DNA of 64,000 nt. Source: Priestia koreensis (GTDB taxonomy: Bacteria > Bacillota > Bacilli > Bacillales > Bacillaceae_H). Positions 43,269-50,814 of this stretch are shown one piece after another; position 1 is the first letter of the stretch, and every line of letters starts with the position of its first letter. The position numbers were made by a program, and so were the translations under genes. The stretch covers positions 248,001 to 312,000 of the forward strand of contig NZ_LILC01000037.1 in assembly GCF_001274935.1 (NCBI RefSeq), read 5' to 3'. The notes below the pieces were generated by a model. The model was given only the letters and a program-made list of their open reading frames with translations, searched no databases and was not told the DNA's origin.

Positions 43269-44240
43269 TTATTCTGCTTGAGCAGCTGTAATTAATGCAA
43301 GTTTGTATACGTCTTCTTCGTTACATCCACGAGAAAGATCATTTACAGGCATATTTAAGCCTTGTAGGATTGGACCTACTGCTTCAAAGTTACCTAAGCG
43401 TTGTGCAATTTTGTACCCAATGTTACCTGCTTCAAGGCTTGGGAATACGAATACGTTCGCATCACCTTTGATTACAGAACCTGGTGCTTTTTTCTCTGCT
43501 ACAGATGGAACAAAAGCAGCGTCAAATTGGAATTCGCCATCAAGCGTTAAGCTTGGTGCCATTTCTTTTGCAATTTCAACCGCATTTGCTACTTTTTCTG
43601 TTTCAGGCGATTTAGCAGATCCTTTTGTTGAGAAGCTTAGCATTGCAACGCGTGGATCGATATCAAACATTTGTGCTGTACGAGCACTTTCAATGGCAAT
43701 TTCAGCTAGATCTTGGCTATCTGGAGCAATGTTAATCGCACAGTCAGCGAATACATATTTTTCATCTCCACGAACCATGATGAACACACCAGAAGTTTTC
43801 TTAATTCCTTGGCGAGTTTTGATAATTTGAAGTGCTGGACGAACTGTGTCAGCTGTTGAATGAGCAGCTCCACTTACAAGACCGTGTGCTTTGCCCATGT
43901 GTACAAGCATTGTACCGAAGTAGTTCTCATCAAGTAAGATACGACGAGCATCTTCTTCTGTTGCTTTTCCTTTACGGCGTTCAACGAATGAAGCGACCAT
44001 TGCTTCAAACTCTGGGTATGATTTTGGATCAAGAATTTCAGCATTTGTTAAACTAACATTCATGCTTGCTGCTTTTGCTTCAATTTCTGCTTTGTCTCCA
44101 ACTAAGATTGGGGACATAATGCCTTCACTTGCAAGACGTCCTACCGCCCCAATGATGCGCTCATCTAATCCTTCTGGAAATACGATACGGATGTTCTTAC
44201 CGGAAATCTTACTTTTTAAGCCTGCGAATAAATCACTCAC
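43269..44240 (-). CDS. pta: Phosphate acetyltransferase
   Basis: Forms acetyl phosphate from acetyl-CoA in overflow metabolism. The frame is open to 44321, but the GTG at 44240 behind AAAGGAGGG gives 323 residues beginning VSDLFAGLKSKI, the same length as the B. subtilis enzyme. Family motifs include FPEGLDERI, SGAAHSTADTVRPALQIIKT, DCAINIAPDSQDLAEIA and NVFVFPSLEAGNIGYKIAQR. A CcpA-type operator and promoter lie upstream, so activation by glucose is likely. Confidence 0.97.
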   Translation of the reverse strand: MSDLFAGLKSKISGKNIRIVFPEGLDERIIGAVGRLASEGIMSPILVGDKAEIEAKAASMNVSLTNAEILDPKSYPEFEAMVASFVERRKGKATEEDARRILLDENYFGTMLVHMGKAHGLVSGAAHSTADTVRPALQIIKTRQGIKKTSGVFIMVRGDEKYVFADCAINIAPDSQDLAEIAIESARTAQMFDIDPRVAMLSFSTKGSAKSPETEKVANAVEIAKEMAPSLTLDGEFQFDAAFVPSVAEKKAPGSVIKGDANVFVFPSLEAGNIGYKIAQRLGNFEAVGPILQGLNMPVNDLSRGCNEEDVYKLALITAAQAE

Positions 44241-44282
44241 AATAAGCCCTCCTTTGGTATGTAAAAAAACTTGTCTGTTATT

Positions 44283-44339
44283 AGGATACTTCACTTCGTC
44301 GCATTGTAAAAGGGATGCCATAAAAGGGATGCGCTTTCA
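44283..44339 (-). promoter_or_regulatory. pta promoter with upstream cre site
   Basis: On the minus strand TGAAAGCGCATCCC (44326-44339) agrees with the cre consensus TGWAANCGNTNWCA at 11 of 14 positions, including the whole TGAAAGCG core. A -35 TTTACA (44305-44310) and -10 TATCCT (44283-44288), 16 bases apart, lie downstream. A cre upstream of -35 is the arrangement through which CcpA activates pta in B. subtilis. Confidence 0.6.
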
Positions 44340-44515
44340 TAAACAAGTTCATTAATTATGAATTTTCAAAAATATATCTTCCCCGGATGCTTTTTTAATA
44401 TGTACCCACTTTTCACCTTTTAGTCACATATGAGAATGTTTTTCATTTAAGAAAGAGGGATAAGCTATGATATAGTAAAGATAGTATTTATCGTTTTATT
44501 TAGGAGGGAATTAGA

Positions 44516-45259
44516 ATGGCAGAAGCAGCACAAACACTAGACGGCTGGTATAGCCTTCATGATTTTAGATCAGTAAACTGGACTGCTTGGAAGAAGCTTT
44601 CTGAGGAAGAGCGTCAAGCAGCGATTCATGAATTTTTAGGGCTAGTAGAAAAATGGAACAAGACTCAAACAGATGGCCAAGGTAGCCATGCTATCTATTC
44701 TATTACAGGACAAAAAGCAGATTTCATGCTTATGTTGCTACGTCCAACGATGGAAGAACTAAATGAAATTGAGAACGAGTTCAATAAAACAGCGCTTGCT
44801 GAATATACGATTCCAATGTATTCATATGTATCTGTTGTCGAGCTAAGTAACTACTTACCTTCTGATGAAGATCCTTATGAAAACCCGCATGTACGTGCAC
44901 GTCTATATCCAACCCTTCCTCAAGCGAAGTATGTCTGCTTCTATCCAATGGACAAACGTCGCCAAGGAGACGATAACTGGTATATGCTTCCGATGGAAGA
45001 GCGTCGCAATCTAATGCGTAGCCACGGCATGATTGGACGTCAATATGCAGGTAAGGTAAAACAAATCATCACAGGATCTGTTGGTTTTGATGATTACGAG
45101 TGGGGCGTTACACTATTCGCAGATGATGTCCTTCAATTTAAAAAGTTAGTGTATGAAATGCGCTTTGACGAAGTAAGTGCACGTTACGGAGAGTTCGGTA
45201 GCTTCTTCGTTGGTAACATTTTAGCTGAAGATCGTATTGAACAATTTCTTCACGTATAA
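44516..45259 (+). CDS. hemQ: Coproheme decarboxylase HemQ
   Basis: Final step of the coproporphyrin-dependent haem pathway: oxidative decarboxylation of two propionates of coproheme. The 247-residue chlorite-dismutase-fold protein has the probable proximal His170 in LMRSHGMIGR and Tyr143 in FYPMDKRR, which corresponds to the catalytic radical tyrosine. AGGAGGGAAT precedes the ATG by the usual distance. It diverges from pta and ends at a strong terminator. Confidence 0.95.
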   Translation: MAEAAQTLDGWYSLHDFRSVNWTAWKKLSEEERQAAIHEFLGLVEKWNKTQTDGQGSHAIYSITGQKADFMLMLLRPTMEELNEIENEFNKTALAEYTIPMYSYVSVVELSNYLPSDEDPYENPHVRARLYPTLPQAKYVCFYPMDKRRQGDDNWYMLPMEERRNLMRSHGMIGRQYAGKVKQIITGSVGFDDYEWGVTLFADDVLQFKKLVYEMRFDEVSARYGEFGSFFVGNILAEDRIEQFLHV

Positions 45260-45267
45260 GCAACTTC

Positions 45268-45294
45268 AAAAGCCCCCTTATTAGGGGCTTTTTT
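45268..45294 (+). terminator. Terminator after hemQ
   Basis: AAAAGCCCCC / GGGGCTTTTTT hairpin with a T tract, nine bases after the hemQ stop. Confidence 0.88.
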
Positions 45295-45475
45295 CTATGC
45301 ACTCTTTTCTTTCGTGATCATTCCACAGCAACGTTTCATTCGCTTTTTTATCCTCCTCCTTACCTGCTATTCCTTATTTACCAGAAACGAAATTTAGAGC
45401 CACGTCATGAAGATATACGCATACTTAAAAACCATTAATCATATTTATAGACTAGTGAATAAGTGAGGTGACAGT

Positions 45476-45898
45476 ATGGCTGTAATTCCGTACAACGAGG
45501 CAGACGTCAAGCTCTTGGCTAGACTGATGCGGGCTGAAGCAGAAGGTGAAGGAAGATTAGGCATGCTTATGGTAGGAAATGTTGGAGTGAATCGCGTGGC
45601 GGCTAAATGTTTGGATTTCAAAGACGTAAATTCTATTGATCGAATGGTCAACCAGCGACCTGGAGGTTTTGAAGCCACTCAAAAAGGTTATTTTTATCAA
45701 AAAGCACGCGGTTCAGAAATTGCTCTTGCCAGAAAGGTCATTAAGGGAGGAAAGTATCACCCAGCCTCCAGTTCACTATGGTTCTTTAAGCCTCAGGGCA
45801 ATTGTCCAGGCCAATGGTATGACCAGTCAAACGCCGGACGATTTAAATCGCATTGTTTCTATCAACCATCTCAATCTGATTGTCCGCAGATTTTTTAA
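45476..45898 (+). CDS. cwlJ: Spore cortex-lytic cell wall hydrolase CwlJ
   Basis: Cortex hydrolase active in germination, notably in Ca-dipicolinate-triggered germination. The 140-residue SleB-like hydrolase_2 domain has the catalytic Glu21 in RAEAEGEGRLGMLMVGNVGVNR and the typical C-terminal LWFFKPQGNCPGQWYDQ and RFKSHCFYQPS. There is no export signal, fitting assembly into the spore coat from the mother cell. The partner gene gerQ follows at 29 bases. Confidence 0.95.
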   Translation: MAVIPYNEADVKLLARLMRAEAEGEGRLGMLMVGNVGVNRVAAKCLDFKDVNSIDRMVNQRPGGFEATQKGYFYQKARGSEIALARKVIKGGKYHPASSSLWFFKPQGNCPGQWYDQSNAGRFKSHCFYQPSQSDCPQIF

Positions 45899-45927
45899 TA
45901 TTTTACGTTCCTTGAAGGAGGGATTTT

Positions 45928-46416
45928 ATGAAAAAGCAACAGCAAGGCAACGATCAAGGGCAAGGTCAAGGGCAAGGAAACTATACGCAAAACCCATACA
46001 TGAACTATGGCTACCCACCTTATTACACACAGTATCCTCAAGGTCAACAGCAAGGTGGCTATAATCCTCAATCACCTCCTCCTATTGCTTCTGGAGGCAG
46101 TGGAAAGCCGCAGGATTCAACCATGCTTCCTGTCGAAGAATCCTATATTGAAAATATTCTGCGACTTAACAAGGGAAAACAAGCAACGGTATATATGACG
46201 TTTGAAAATAACAACCAGTGGAATGCAAAAGTCTTCAAAGGAATTATTGAAGCAGCCGGAAGAGATCATATCATTCTAAGCGACCCGCAAACCGGTAAAC
46301 GCTACGTTCTCCTAATGGTGTATTTAAACTACATCGAGTTCAATGAACCAATTCAATACAATTATCCATTCGGCATGCAGGGACAGCAACCATTAAGCAA
46401 TTATTCTCCGAGATAA
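45928..46416 (+). CDS. gerQ: Spore coat protein GerQ
   Basis: Coat protein needed to place CwlJ in the spore coat. The 162-residue protein has a Gln/Gly/Tyr/Pro-rich N-terminal half (residues 1-65) with KKQQQ at the start, where transglutaminase cross-linking lysines lie in B. subtilis GerQ, and a folded C-terminal domain (SYIENILRLNKGKQATVYMTFENNNQWNAKVFKGIIEAAGRDHIILSDP). GAAGGAGGG precedes the ATG. Cotranscribed with cwlJ, its functional partner. Confidence 0.95.
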   Translation: MKKQQQGNDQGQGQGQGNYTQNPYMNYGYPPYYTQYPQGQQQGGYNPQSPPPIASGGSGKPQDSTMLPVEESYIENILRLNKGKQATVYMTFENNNQWNAKVFKGIIEAAGRDHIILSDPQTGKRYVLLMVYLNYIEFNEPIQYNYPFGMQGQQPLSNYSPR

Positions 46417-46417
46417 T

Positions 46418-46454
46418 AAAAAAGGTTGAGGACATTCGCTCCTCAACCTTTTTT
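46418..46454. terminator. Shared terminator of gerQ and ywdK
   Basis: AAAAAAGGTTGAGG pairs with CCTCAACCTTTTTT between convergent genes. Confidence 0.9.
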
Positions 46455-46455
46455 A

Positions 46456-46827
46456 TTACAATGATTTTGCCGCAACAATCACGATAAAAATCCAAGATAA
46501 AATGAAGGCTACTCCGCCAAGAGGCGTAATCGCTCCTAGAACTTTAATACCCGATGTACTTAAAACGTACAGGCTTCCTGAAAATAAGACAATCCCACCA
46601 AACATCGTCCAACCTGCTGCGGTTAGCAGTGAGGATTGAGGGAATTTGGATGCTAAAAATGCAATCACAAACAACCCCATTGCGTGAAACATTTGATATT
46701 GAACGCCGGTTTTCCAAACTTCTAAGTACTTCGCAGAAATTTTCCCTTCTAACCCATGCGCACCGAAAGCCCCAAGTCCTACGGCTAACATCGCATTAAT
46801 GGCTCCTAAAATTAGAAATAGTTTCAT
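46456..46827 (-). CDS. ywdK: DUF423 membrane protein YwdK
   Basis: A 123-residue integral membrane protein with four predicted helices (FLILGAINAMLAVGLGAFGAHG; FHAMGLFVIAFLASKF; LTAAGWTMFGGIVLFSGSLYVL; PLGGVAFILSWIFIVIVAA). The GAFGAHGL motif after the first helix is the family signature. Function is unknown. It follows ywdI by about 40 bases and is presumably cotranscribed. Confidence 0.88.
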   Translation of the reverse strand: MKLFLILGAINAMLAVGLGAFGAHGLEGKISAKYLEVWKTGVQYQMFHAMGLFVIAFLASKFPQSSLLTAAGWTMFGGIVLFSGSLYVLSTSGIKVLGAITPLGGVAFILSWIFIVIVAAKSL

Positions 46828-46865
46828 TCATCTTCTCTCCTCTTTGTAGTTGCGATGAGATTTTC

Positions 46866-47165
46866 TTAAAAATCAAATAAGCTGTCACCGTTTGCTTCGT
46901 CTGTTTTCATCGGACGAGATGCAATTGGGTTTTGCTGAACAAACGTAGCTGGAGACGGCTGTATAGCAGGAGATGGATTGACAGGTGCAGTTACTGGTGC
47001 TGAATTTGCATGACGAGGAGACGTGTCATCATCAAGCGCAAGCTCACAAAGCGTCTTAATCGCAATTAGCGAGTCACGCGTCTTGCTCTCACTGCTTGCA
47101 TATGCCTTTGCCTTCCCTATTTCCTGTTCCATTCGCTCTATTAACTGAAACATTGAGATACTCAT
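46866..47165 (-). CDS. ywdI: YwdI family protein (DUF5327)
   Basis: A 99-residue soluble protein. The N-terminal third is a helix pair (MFQLIERMEQEIGKAKAYASS...LIAIKTLCELAL), followed by a Pro/Ala/Ser-rich linker and a short acidic end (GDSLFDF). Assigned by overall resemblance and position next to ywdK; function is unknown. Confidence 0.78.
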   Translation of the reverse strand: MSISMFQLIERMEQEIGKAKAYASSESKTRDSLIAIKTLCELALDDDTSPRHANSAPVTAPVNPSPAIQPSPATFVQQNPIASRPMKTDEANGDSLFDF

Positions 47166-47382
47166 ATTTTCACCTCATATCGATCCGCTTCGTATCATCT
47201 TACAGTGCAACTTCATTTTAACAAAAGACATTTTGATAATCCATCTATCACTCATTTTTAGAAAGTGACACTATTGTGTCCGCCTTTATGACTAATTAAG
47301 GACAGAAGTGAGTATTCACCTGATAATTTGGGTAAACCGTAGATAAGATCAGTTCAACCATCAGCATAAAAGGAGGATTACC

Positions 47383-47451
47383 ATGAAAATCCTATTAATT
47401 ATTGTCATTGTTCTTGTGTTACTATTCGTCTTTAAACGAATGAGAAAATAA
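47383..47451 (+). CDS. 22-residue single-span membrane peptide
   Basis: ATG at 47383 follows AAAGGAGG at the ideal distance; the frame reads MKILLIIVIVLVLLFVF and then a basic tail (KRMRK) before TAA. It is one hydrophobic helix with positive charge at the C-terminal side. A terminator lies 11 bases beyond the stop, so it forms a complete transcription unit. Similar tiny hydrophobic peptides in Bacillus act in membranes or as toxins; no function is claimed. Confidence 0.65.
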   Translation: MKILLIIVIVLVLLFVFKRMRK

Positions 47452-47462
47452 ACATTACATAC

Positions 47463-47490
47463 AAAAAGGAGCAGTTGACTGCTCCTTTTT
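47463..47490. terminator. Shared terminator of the mini-gene and ung
   Basis: AAAAAGGAGCAGT pairs perfectly with ACTGCTCCTTTTT. Confidence 0.9.
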
Positions 47491-47499
47491 ACTGTTTTC

Positions 47500-48177
47500 T
47501 TACTGAATATTTTCAATCTGCCAGTCAATTGGTTCGCGGTCGTTCTCCTTTAAAAACTCATTCGCCTTCAAGAAGTGCTGATTTCCAAAGAAGCCTCGAT
47601 TTGCAGAGAATGGGCTTGGATGTGGACTTTCTAAAATTAAGTGCTTGTTGCTCTGAATGAGCTCTTTCTTTTCTTGCGCATGCTTTCCCCACAGCATAAA
47701 CACAATTGGGTCTTCCTTCTGAGAAACAAGTTCAATCACACGATTTGTGAATGTCTCCCACCCTTTTCCTTTATGCGAATTTGCTTCACCACGCTGTACG
47801 GTTAGTACCGTATTAAGAAGTAGGACGCCTTGTTTGGCCCATTTCACCAAATAACCGTTATTAGGAATTTCATACCCAAATTCACTGTGCAGCTCTTTGT
47901 ATATATTTGCTAAAGATGGCGGTGTTTTTACGCCTGGTTGAACTGAGAAACTTAGTCCATGCGCCTGATTTGGTCCGTGATAAGGATCTTGTCCTAAAAT
48001 CACTACTTTTGTATTCTCATAGGATGTATAGTGCAGAGCATTAAAAATATCGTACATATCTGGATAAATTGTTTCTGTTTGATATTCTTCTGCTAAAAAC
48101 TTTCGTAACTCTAGATAGTAGGGCTTTTGAAATTCATCTTCTAATAACGGAGCCCAATCATTTTTCAAAATTGACAT
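47500..48177 (-). CDS. ung: Uracil-DNA glycosylase
   Basis: Removes uracil from DNA as the first step of base-excision repair. The 225-residue family 1 enzyme has the water-activating GQDPYHGPNQAHG (near residue 63), the LLLNTVLTVQ strand and the HPSPFSANRGF loop (near 187). Length is normal; CGAGGAGGAAG precedes the ATG. Position near the ywd genes agrees with B. subtilis. Confidence 0.97.
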   Translation of the reverse strand: MSILKNDWAPLLEDEFQKPYYLELRKFLAEEYQTETIYPDMYDIFNALHYTSYENTKVVILGQDPYHGPNQAHGLSFSVQPGVKTPPSLANIYKELHSEFGYEIPNNGYLVKWAKQGVLLLNTVLTVQRGEANSHKGKGWETFTNRVIELVSQKEDPIVFMLWGKHAQEKKELIQSNKHLILESPHPSPFSANRGFFGNQHFLKANEFLKENDREPIDWQIENIQ

Positions 48178-48540
48178 CTGCTTCCTCCTCGAATGTAATT
48201 CTTACTCGTAGCGTACCCATTTTTATTAAACCAATCAACCCACCCTTGTTTTTTAGCCACTTCCCTTCTTTTTGTCCCTCTACACAAAATTTTCAGAGAA
48301 AAAATTTTTAAAAAAATAAATCCTTATATATCAACGACGTAAACCCTTTCAAGGTTCACGTTTACGTTAAATGTGTCAATTTTGCAAACTTCATTTATGA
48401 CAGATCCCATAAATTATTGTTAAACTATAGTGGTATTTGGAATACTATTTGAAGAATTGCTTGAAAACTGCGTTCTAATAAGAGCGATCTGTACAACAGG
48501 CAATAATCTTTACTACATAAAAGTGAGGTCCTAAAAACAA
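48178..48540. other. 363-base divergent region between ung and zwf
   Basis: AT-rich DNA that must hold both promoters. The best zwf candidate is TTGTTA with AATACT 18 bases downstream (from about 48418). No riboswitch or coding frame was recognised. Confidence 0.4.
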
Positions 48541-50040
48541 ATGGCACAACAAACACCAAAATCAATTATTGTCATTTTCGGAGCAACGGGGGATTTAGCA
48601 AAACGCAAACTATTCCCTTCCATTTTTCGACTATATAGAGAAAACAAAATTTCTGAAGACTTCGCCGTTGTCGGCGTAGCACGAAGAGAATGGTCAAACG
48701 AAGAATTCCGTGGAAACGTTCAAAAATCAATCAGCAACTTGCCAACTTTCGGTAAAGATGCAGAGAAATTCGCTTCTCACTTCCACTATCTACCGTTTGA
48801 TGTAACAAATATTGAGTCTTATCAAAATCTTAATGGTCTGTTAAGTGAATTAGATGAGCAATACAATGTTCCTGGAAATCGTATTTTCTATCTAGCGATG
48901 GCTCCTGAATTCTTTGGCCCAATCGCTTCTAACTTAAAACAAGAAGGACTAACAGCTACAAAAGGCTGGAGCCGTCTTGTAATTGAAAAACCATTCGGTC
49001 ATGACTATGACTCTGCAGAAGAGTTAAATGAACAAATTCGTCATGCATTTGATGAAGATCAAATTTATCGTATCGACCACTATCTTGGGAAAGAAATGGT
49101 TCAAAACATTGAAGTTATTCGCTTTGCGAACTCTATGTTTGAGGCTCTGTGGAATAATCAATACATTTCAAATATCCAAATCACGTCTAGTGAAACACTT
49201 GGAGTAGAAGATCGCGGTCGCTATTATGAGTCATCAGGTGCTCTTCTAGATATGGTTCAAAACCATATCATGCAGGTCGTAGCTCTTCTTGCGATGGAGC
49301 CACCAATTAAGTTGACACCGGATGAAATCCGTAGCGAAAAAGTAAAAGTACTTCGTGCTTTACGTTCTGTAACGGCTGAAGAAGTAAACGACTACTTCGT
49401 ACGCGGACAATACGGAAAAGGCGTTATGGACGGTGAGGAAGTAATTGGATACCGCGAAGAAAACGCGGTAGATCCTGAATCAAATACAGCAACGTTTGTT
49501 GCAGGTAAATTGATGATTGATAACTTCCGCTGGGCTGGTGTTCCGTTCTACATCCGTACTGGTAAACGTATGACTGAAAAATCAACAGAGGTTGTCGTTC
49601 AGTTCAAGGATCTTCCGATGAACTTATATCGCGACAAAAGTGCAGATCTTCAGCCAAACCTGTTAGTTATTCACATTCAACCAGATGAAGGTATTACGCT
49701 TCATCTAAATGCGAAAAAAGAAACAGGCGGCGCGACGTCTACGCCAGTTAAGCTAGACTACAACAACTCTAGTGATAAAATGAACACACCAGAGGCATAC
49801 GAGCGCTTAATCTATGACTGCATGCTTGGTGACGCAACAAACTTTACTCACTGGGACGAAGTAGCTCTATCTTGGAAATTTGTTGATACAATTTCCGAAG
49901 CATGGAGCAAAGAAAAAGCAACAAACTTCCCGAACTATGAGTCAGGATCAATGGGTCCAAAAGAATCTGACAAGCTGTTAGCAGAAAATGGCTTCCACTG
50001 GTGGTCCGTAAAACCTGTAGCAGACAGTGATTCCGAATAA
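48541..50040 (+). CDS. zwf: Glucose-6-phosphate 1-dehydrogenase
   Basis: NADP-dependent oxidation of glucose-6-phosphate, the entry to the oxidative pentose phosphate pathway. The 499-residue protein has the nucleotide-binding GATGDLAKRKLFPS (near residue 14), the substrate and catalytic His motif RIDHYLGKE (near 180) and FYIRTGKRM (near 340). GTGAGGT lies 11 bases before the ATG. It faces gnd, which encodes the next oxidative step, across the transposon remnant. Confidence 0.97.
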   Translation: MAQQTPKSIIVIFGATGDLAKRKLFPSIFRLYRENKISEDFAVVGVARREWSNEEFRGNVQKSISNLPTFGKDAEKFASHFHYLPFDVTNIESYQNLNGLLSELDEQYNVPGNRIFYLAMAPEFFGPIASNLKQEGLTATKGWSRLVIEKPFGHDYDSAEELNEQIRHAFDEDQIYRIDHYLGKEMVQNIEVIRFANSMFEALWNNQYISNIQITSSETLGVEDRGRYYESSGALLDMVQNHIMQVVALLAMEPPIKLTPDEIRSEKVKVLRALRSVTAEEVNDYFVRGQYGKGVMDGEEVIGYREENAVDPESNTATFVAGKLMIDNFRWAGVPFYIRTGKRMTEKSTEVVVQFKDLPMNLYRDKSADLQPNLLVIHIQPDEGITLHLNAKKETGGATSTPVKLDYNNSSDKMNTPEAYERLIYDCMLGDATNFTHWDEVALSWKFVDTISEAWSKEKATNFPNYESGSMGPKESDKLLAENGFHWWSVKPVADSDSE

Positions 50041-50122
50041 TAGATGCGAAAAGAAGCTCTTAATTTCAGTGCGGTCACTGAAAAACTTCGGACTTTTTAG
50101 ATGATCAGCAGAAAGTAAGACA

Positions 50123-50167
50123 AAAAAGCTGGGTCCATTCCGTTCTCTGGAATGGACCCAGCTTTTT
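50123..50167. terminator. Strong palindromic terminator after zwf
   Basis: AAAAAGCTGGGTCCATTCC (50123-50141) pairs with GGAATGGACCCAGCTTTTT (50149-50167). It could serve zwf or the old transposase. Confidence 0.85.
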
Positions 50168-50214
50168 CTTTATTCTTCTTACCTTGTTTTTCTTCATTAG
50201 CTTTCACATTCTTT

Positions 50215-50424
50215 TTAGGTTAATGGTGAAAATGGCCCTTGCACTTCCATGCCAACGAGACCCGAGAATGTGGCTACATCATACCCGTTTCTGTACTTGA
50301 ACTCGCTATTCTTCGCTTCAATTTTAGACCGTTCCTTTTATTTCTCCTTAAAGTATGCTCTTCTTTGAAAAGGAGCTTGTTCCGTATGTTCCGTTGACTC
50401 CAATGAAACGGAATCATTGGAAGC
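50215..50424 (-). pseudogene. C-terminal fragment of an IS1182-family transposase
   Basis: On the minus strand one frame reads TEQAPFQRRAYFKEK, a TAA stop at the place of one codon, then KERSKIEAKNSEFKYRNGYD, ATFSGLVGMEVQG and a terminal stop at 50215. The RYKIEAKNSELK..GYD..SGL.GME.QG pattern is how I remember the end of IS1182-family DDE transposases. The in-frame stop, the loss of the conserved aliphatic tail and the missing N-terminal part show it is dead. Confidence 0.6.
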
Positions 50425-50463
50425 ACCCTTTTGAATAAATGGAGTTTTTTTATTATCAAGCAA

Positions 50464-50503
50464 AAAACGGCCAAGTTCCTTTCGAAATGGGAACTTGGCC
50501 ATT
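50464..50503 (-). other. Hairpin inside the transposon remnant
   Basis: GGCCAAGTTCC and GGGAACTTGGCC form a perfect 11-base stem at 50472-50502, with a T6 run on the minus-strand side. It resembles a terminator protecting the transposase gene from outside transcription. Confidence 0.5.
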
Positions 50504-50523
50504 CTATCTGATGGAGTCGCTCT

Positions 50524-50653
50524 AGGTTGTTTGGAACGGAAGGTGCGAGACTCCTGCGGGATTAGCGTGACAGGTGAGACCCCGCAGAGCAACGAGGAGG
50601 CTCACCGCACGCCCCGCGGAAAGCGAAGCAACCTGGAGTGGAAATCAACCGAC
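50524..50653. repeat. Bacillaceae intergenic repeat (GC-rich, about 130 bases)
   Basis: The run containing GTGCGAGACTCCTGCGGGAT, GTGAGACCCCGCAGAGC, GAGGAGGCTCACCGCACGCC and CCGCGGAAAGCGAAGCAACC is a dispersed repeat I recognise from many Bacillaceae genomes, often miscalled as short proteins with MRDSCG-type sequences. It is GC-richer than its surroundings and has complementary blocks (CTCCTGCGGG with CCCCGCAG; GGTGAG with CTCACC). Function is unknown; a structured RNA is possible. Confidence 0.75.
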
Positions 50654-50778
50654 TCCGTTATAAAGGCAACCCTCTAAGGACTTTTTCAGGGGCCTCAATT
50701 TTAGGAGCTTCTTTTTTTATAGGGATATTTTGGACATGGCTCACTTCTTATCTTTACTACTACTAATACGTGCATAAC

Positions 50779-50808
50779 AAAAAAGGCAACCGGTGGCTGC
50801 CTTTTTTT
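50779..50808. terminator. Terminator after gnd
   Basis: AAAAAAGGCAACC pairs with GGCTGCCTTTTTT (one mismatch) just before the gnd stop codon on the minus strand. Confidence 0.85.
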
Positions 50809-50814
50809 ACGTTC

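Larger units (their letters stand above)
47166..47499. other. Gap between ywdI and ung, holding a mini-gene
   Basis: The left 200 bases show no recognisable element; the right part holds the 22-codon membrane peptide gene at 47383-47451 and a palindromic terminator at 47463-47490 shared with ung. Confidence 0.5.
50049..50715. mobile_element. Decayed IS1182-type element between zwf and gnd
   Basis: The left border (50049-50105) and the right border (50678-50715) are imperfect inverted repeats: AAAGAAGCTC is exact on both sides, and CTGAAAAA plus GGACTTTTT-type blocks recur further in. Between them lie a hairpin terminator (50123-50167), the C-terminal fragment of a transposase on the minus strand, another hairpin and a Bacillaceae repeat. 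The element is too short and interrupted to move. The border assignment is by eye; target-site duplications were not found. Confidence 0.5.

Noticed and set aside
50495..50677. Short frame with an MRDSCG-like sequence over the GC-rich repeat
   Set aside because: It follows the repeat, has no good ribosome-binding site, and such frames are known false calls over this repeat.
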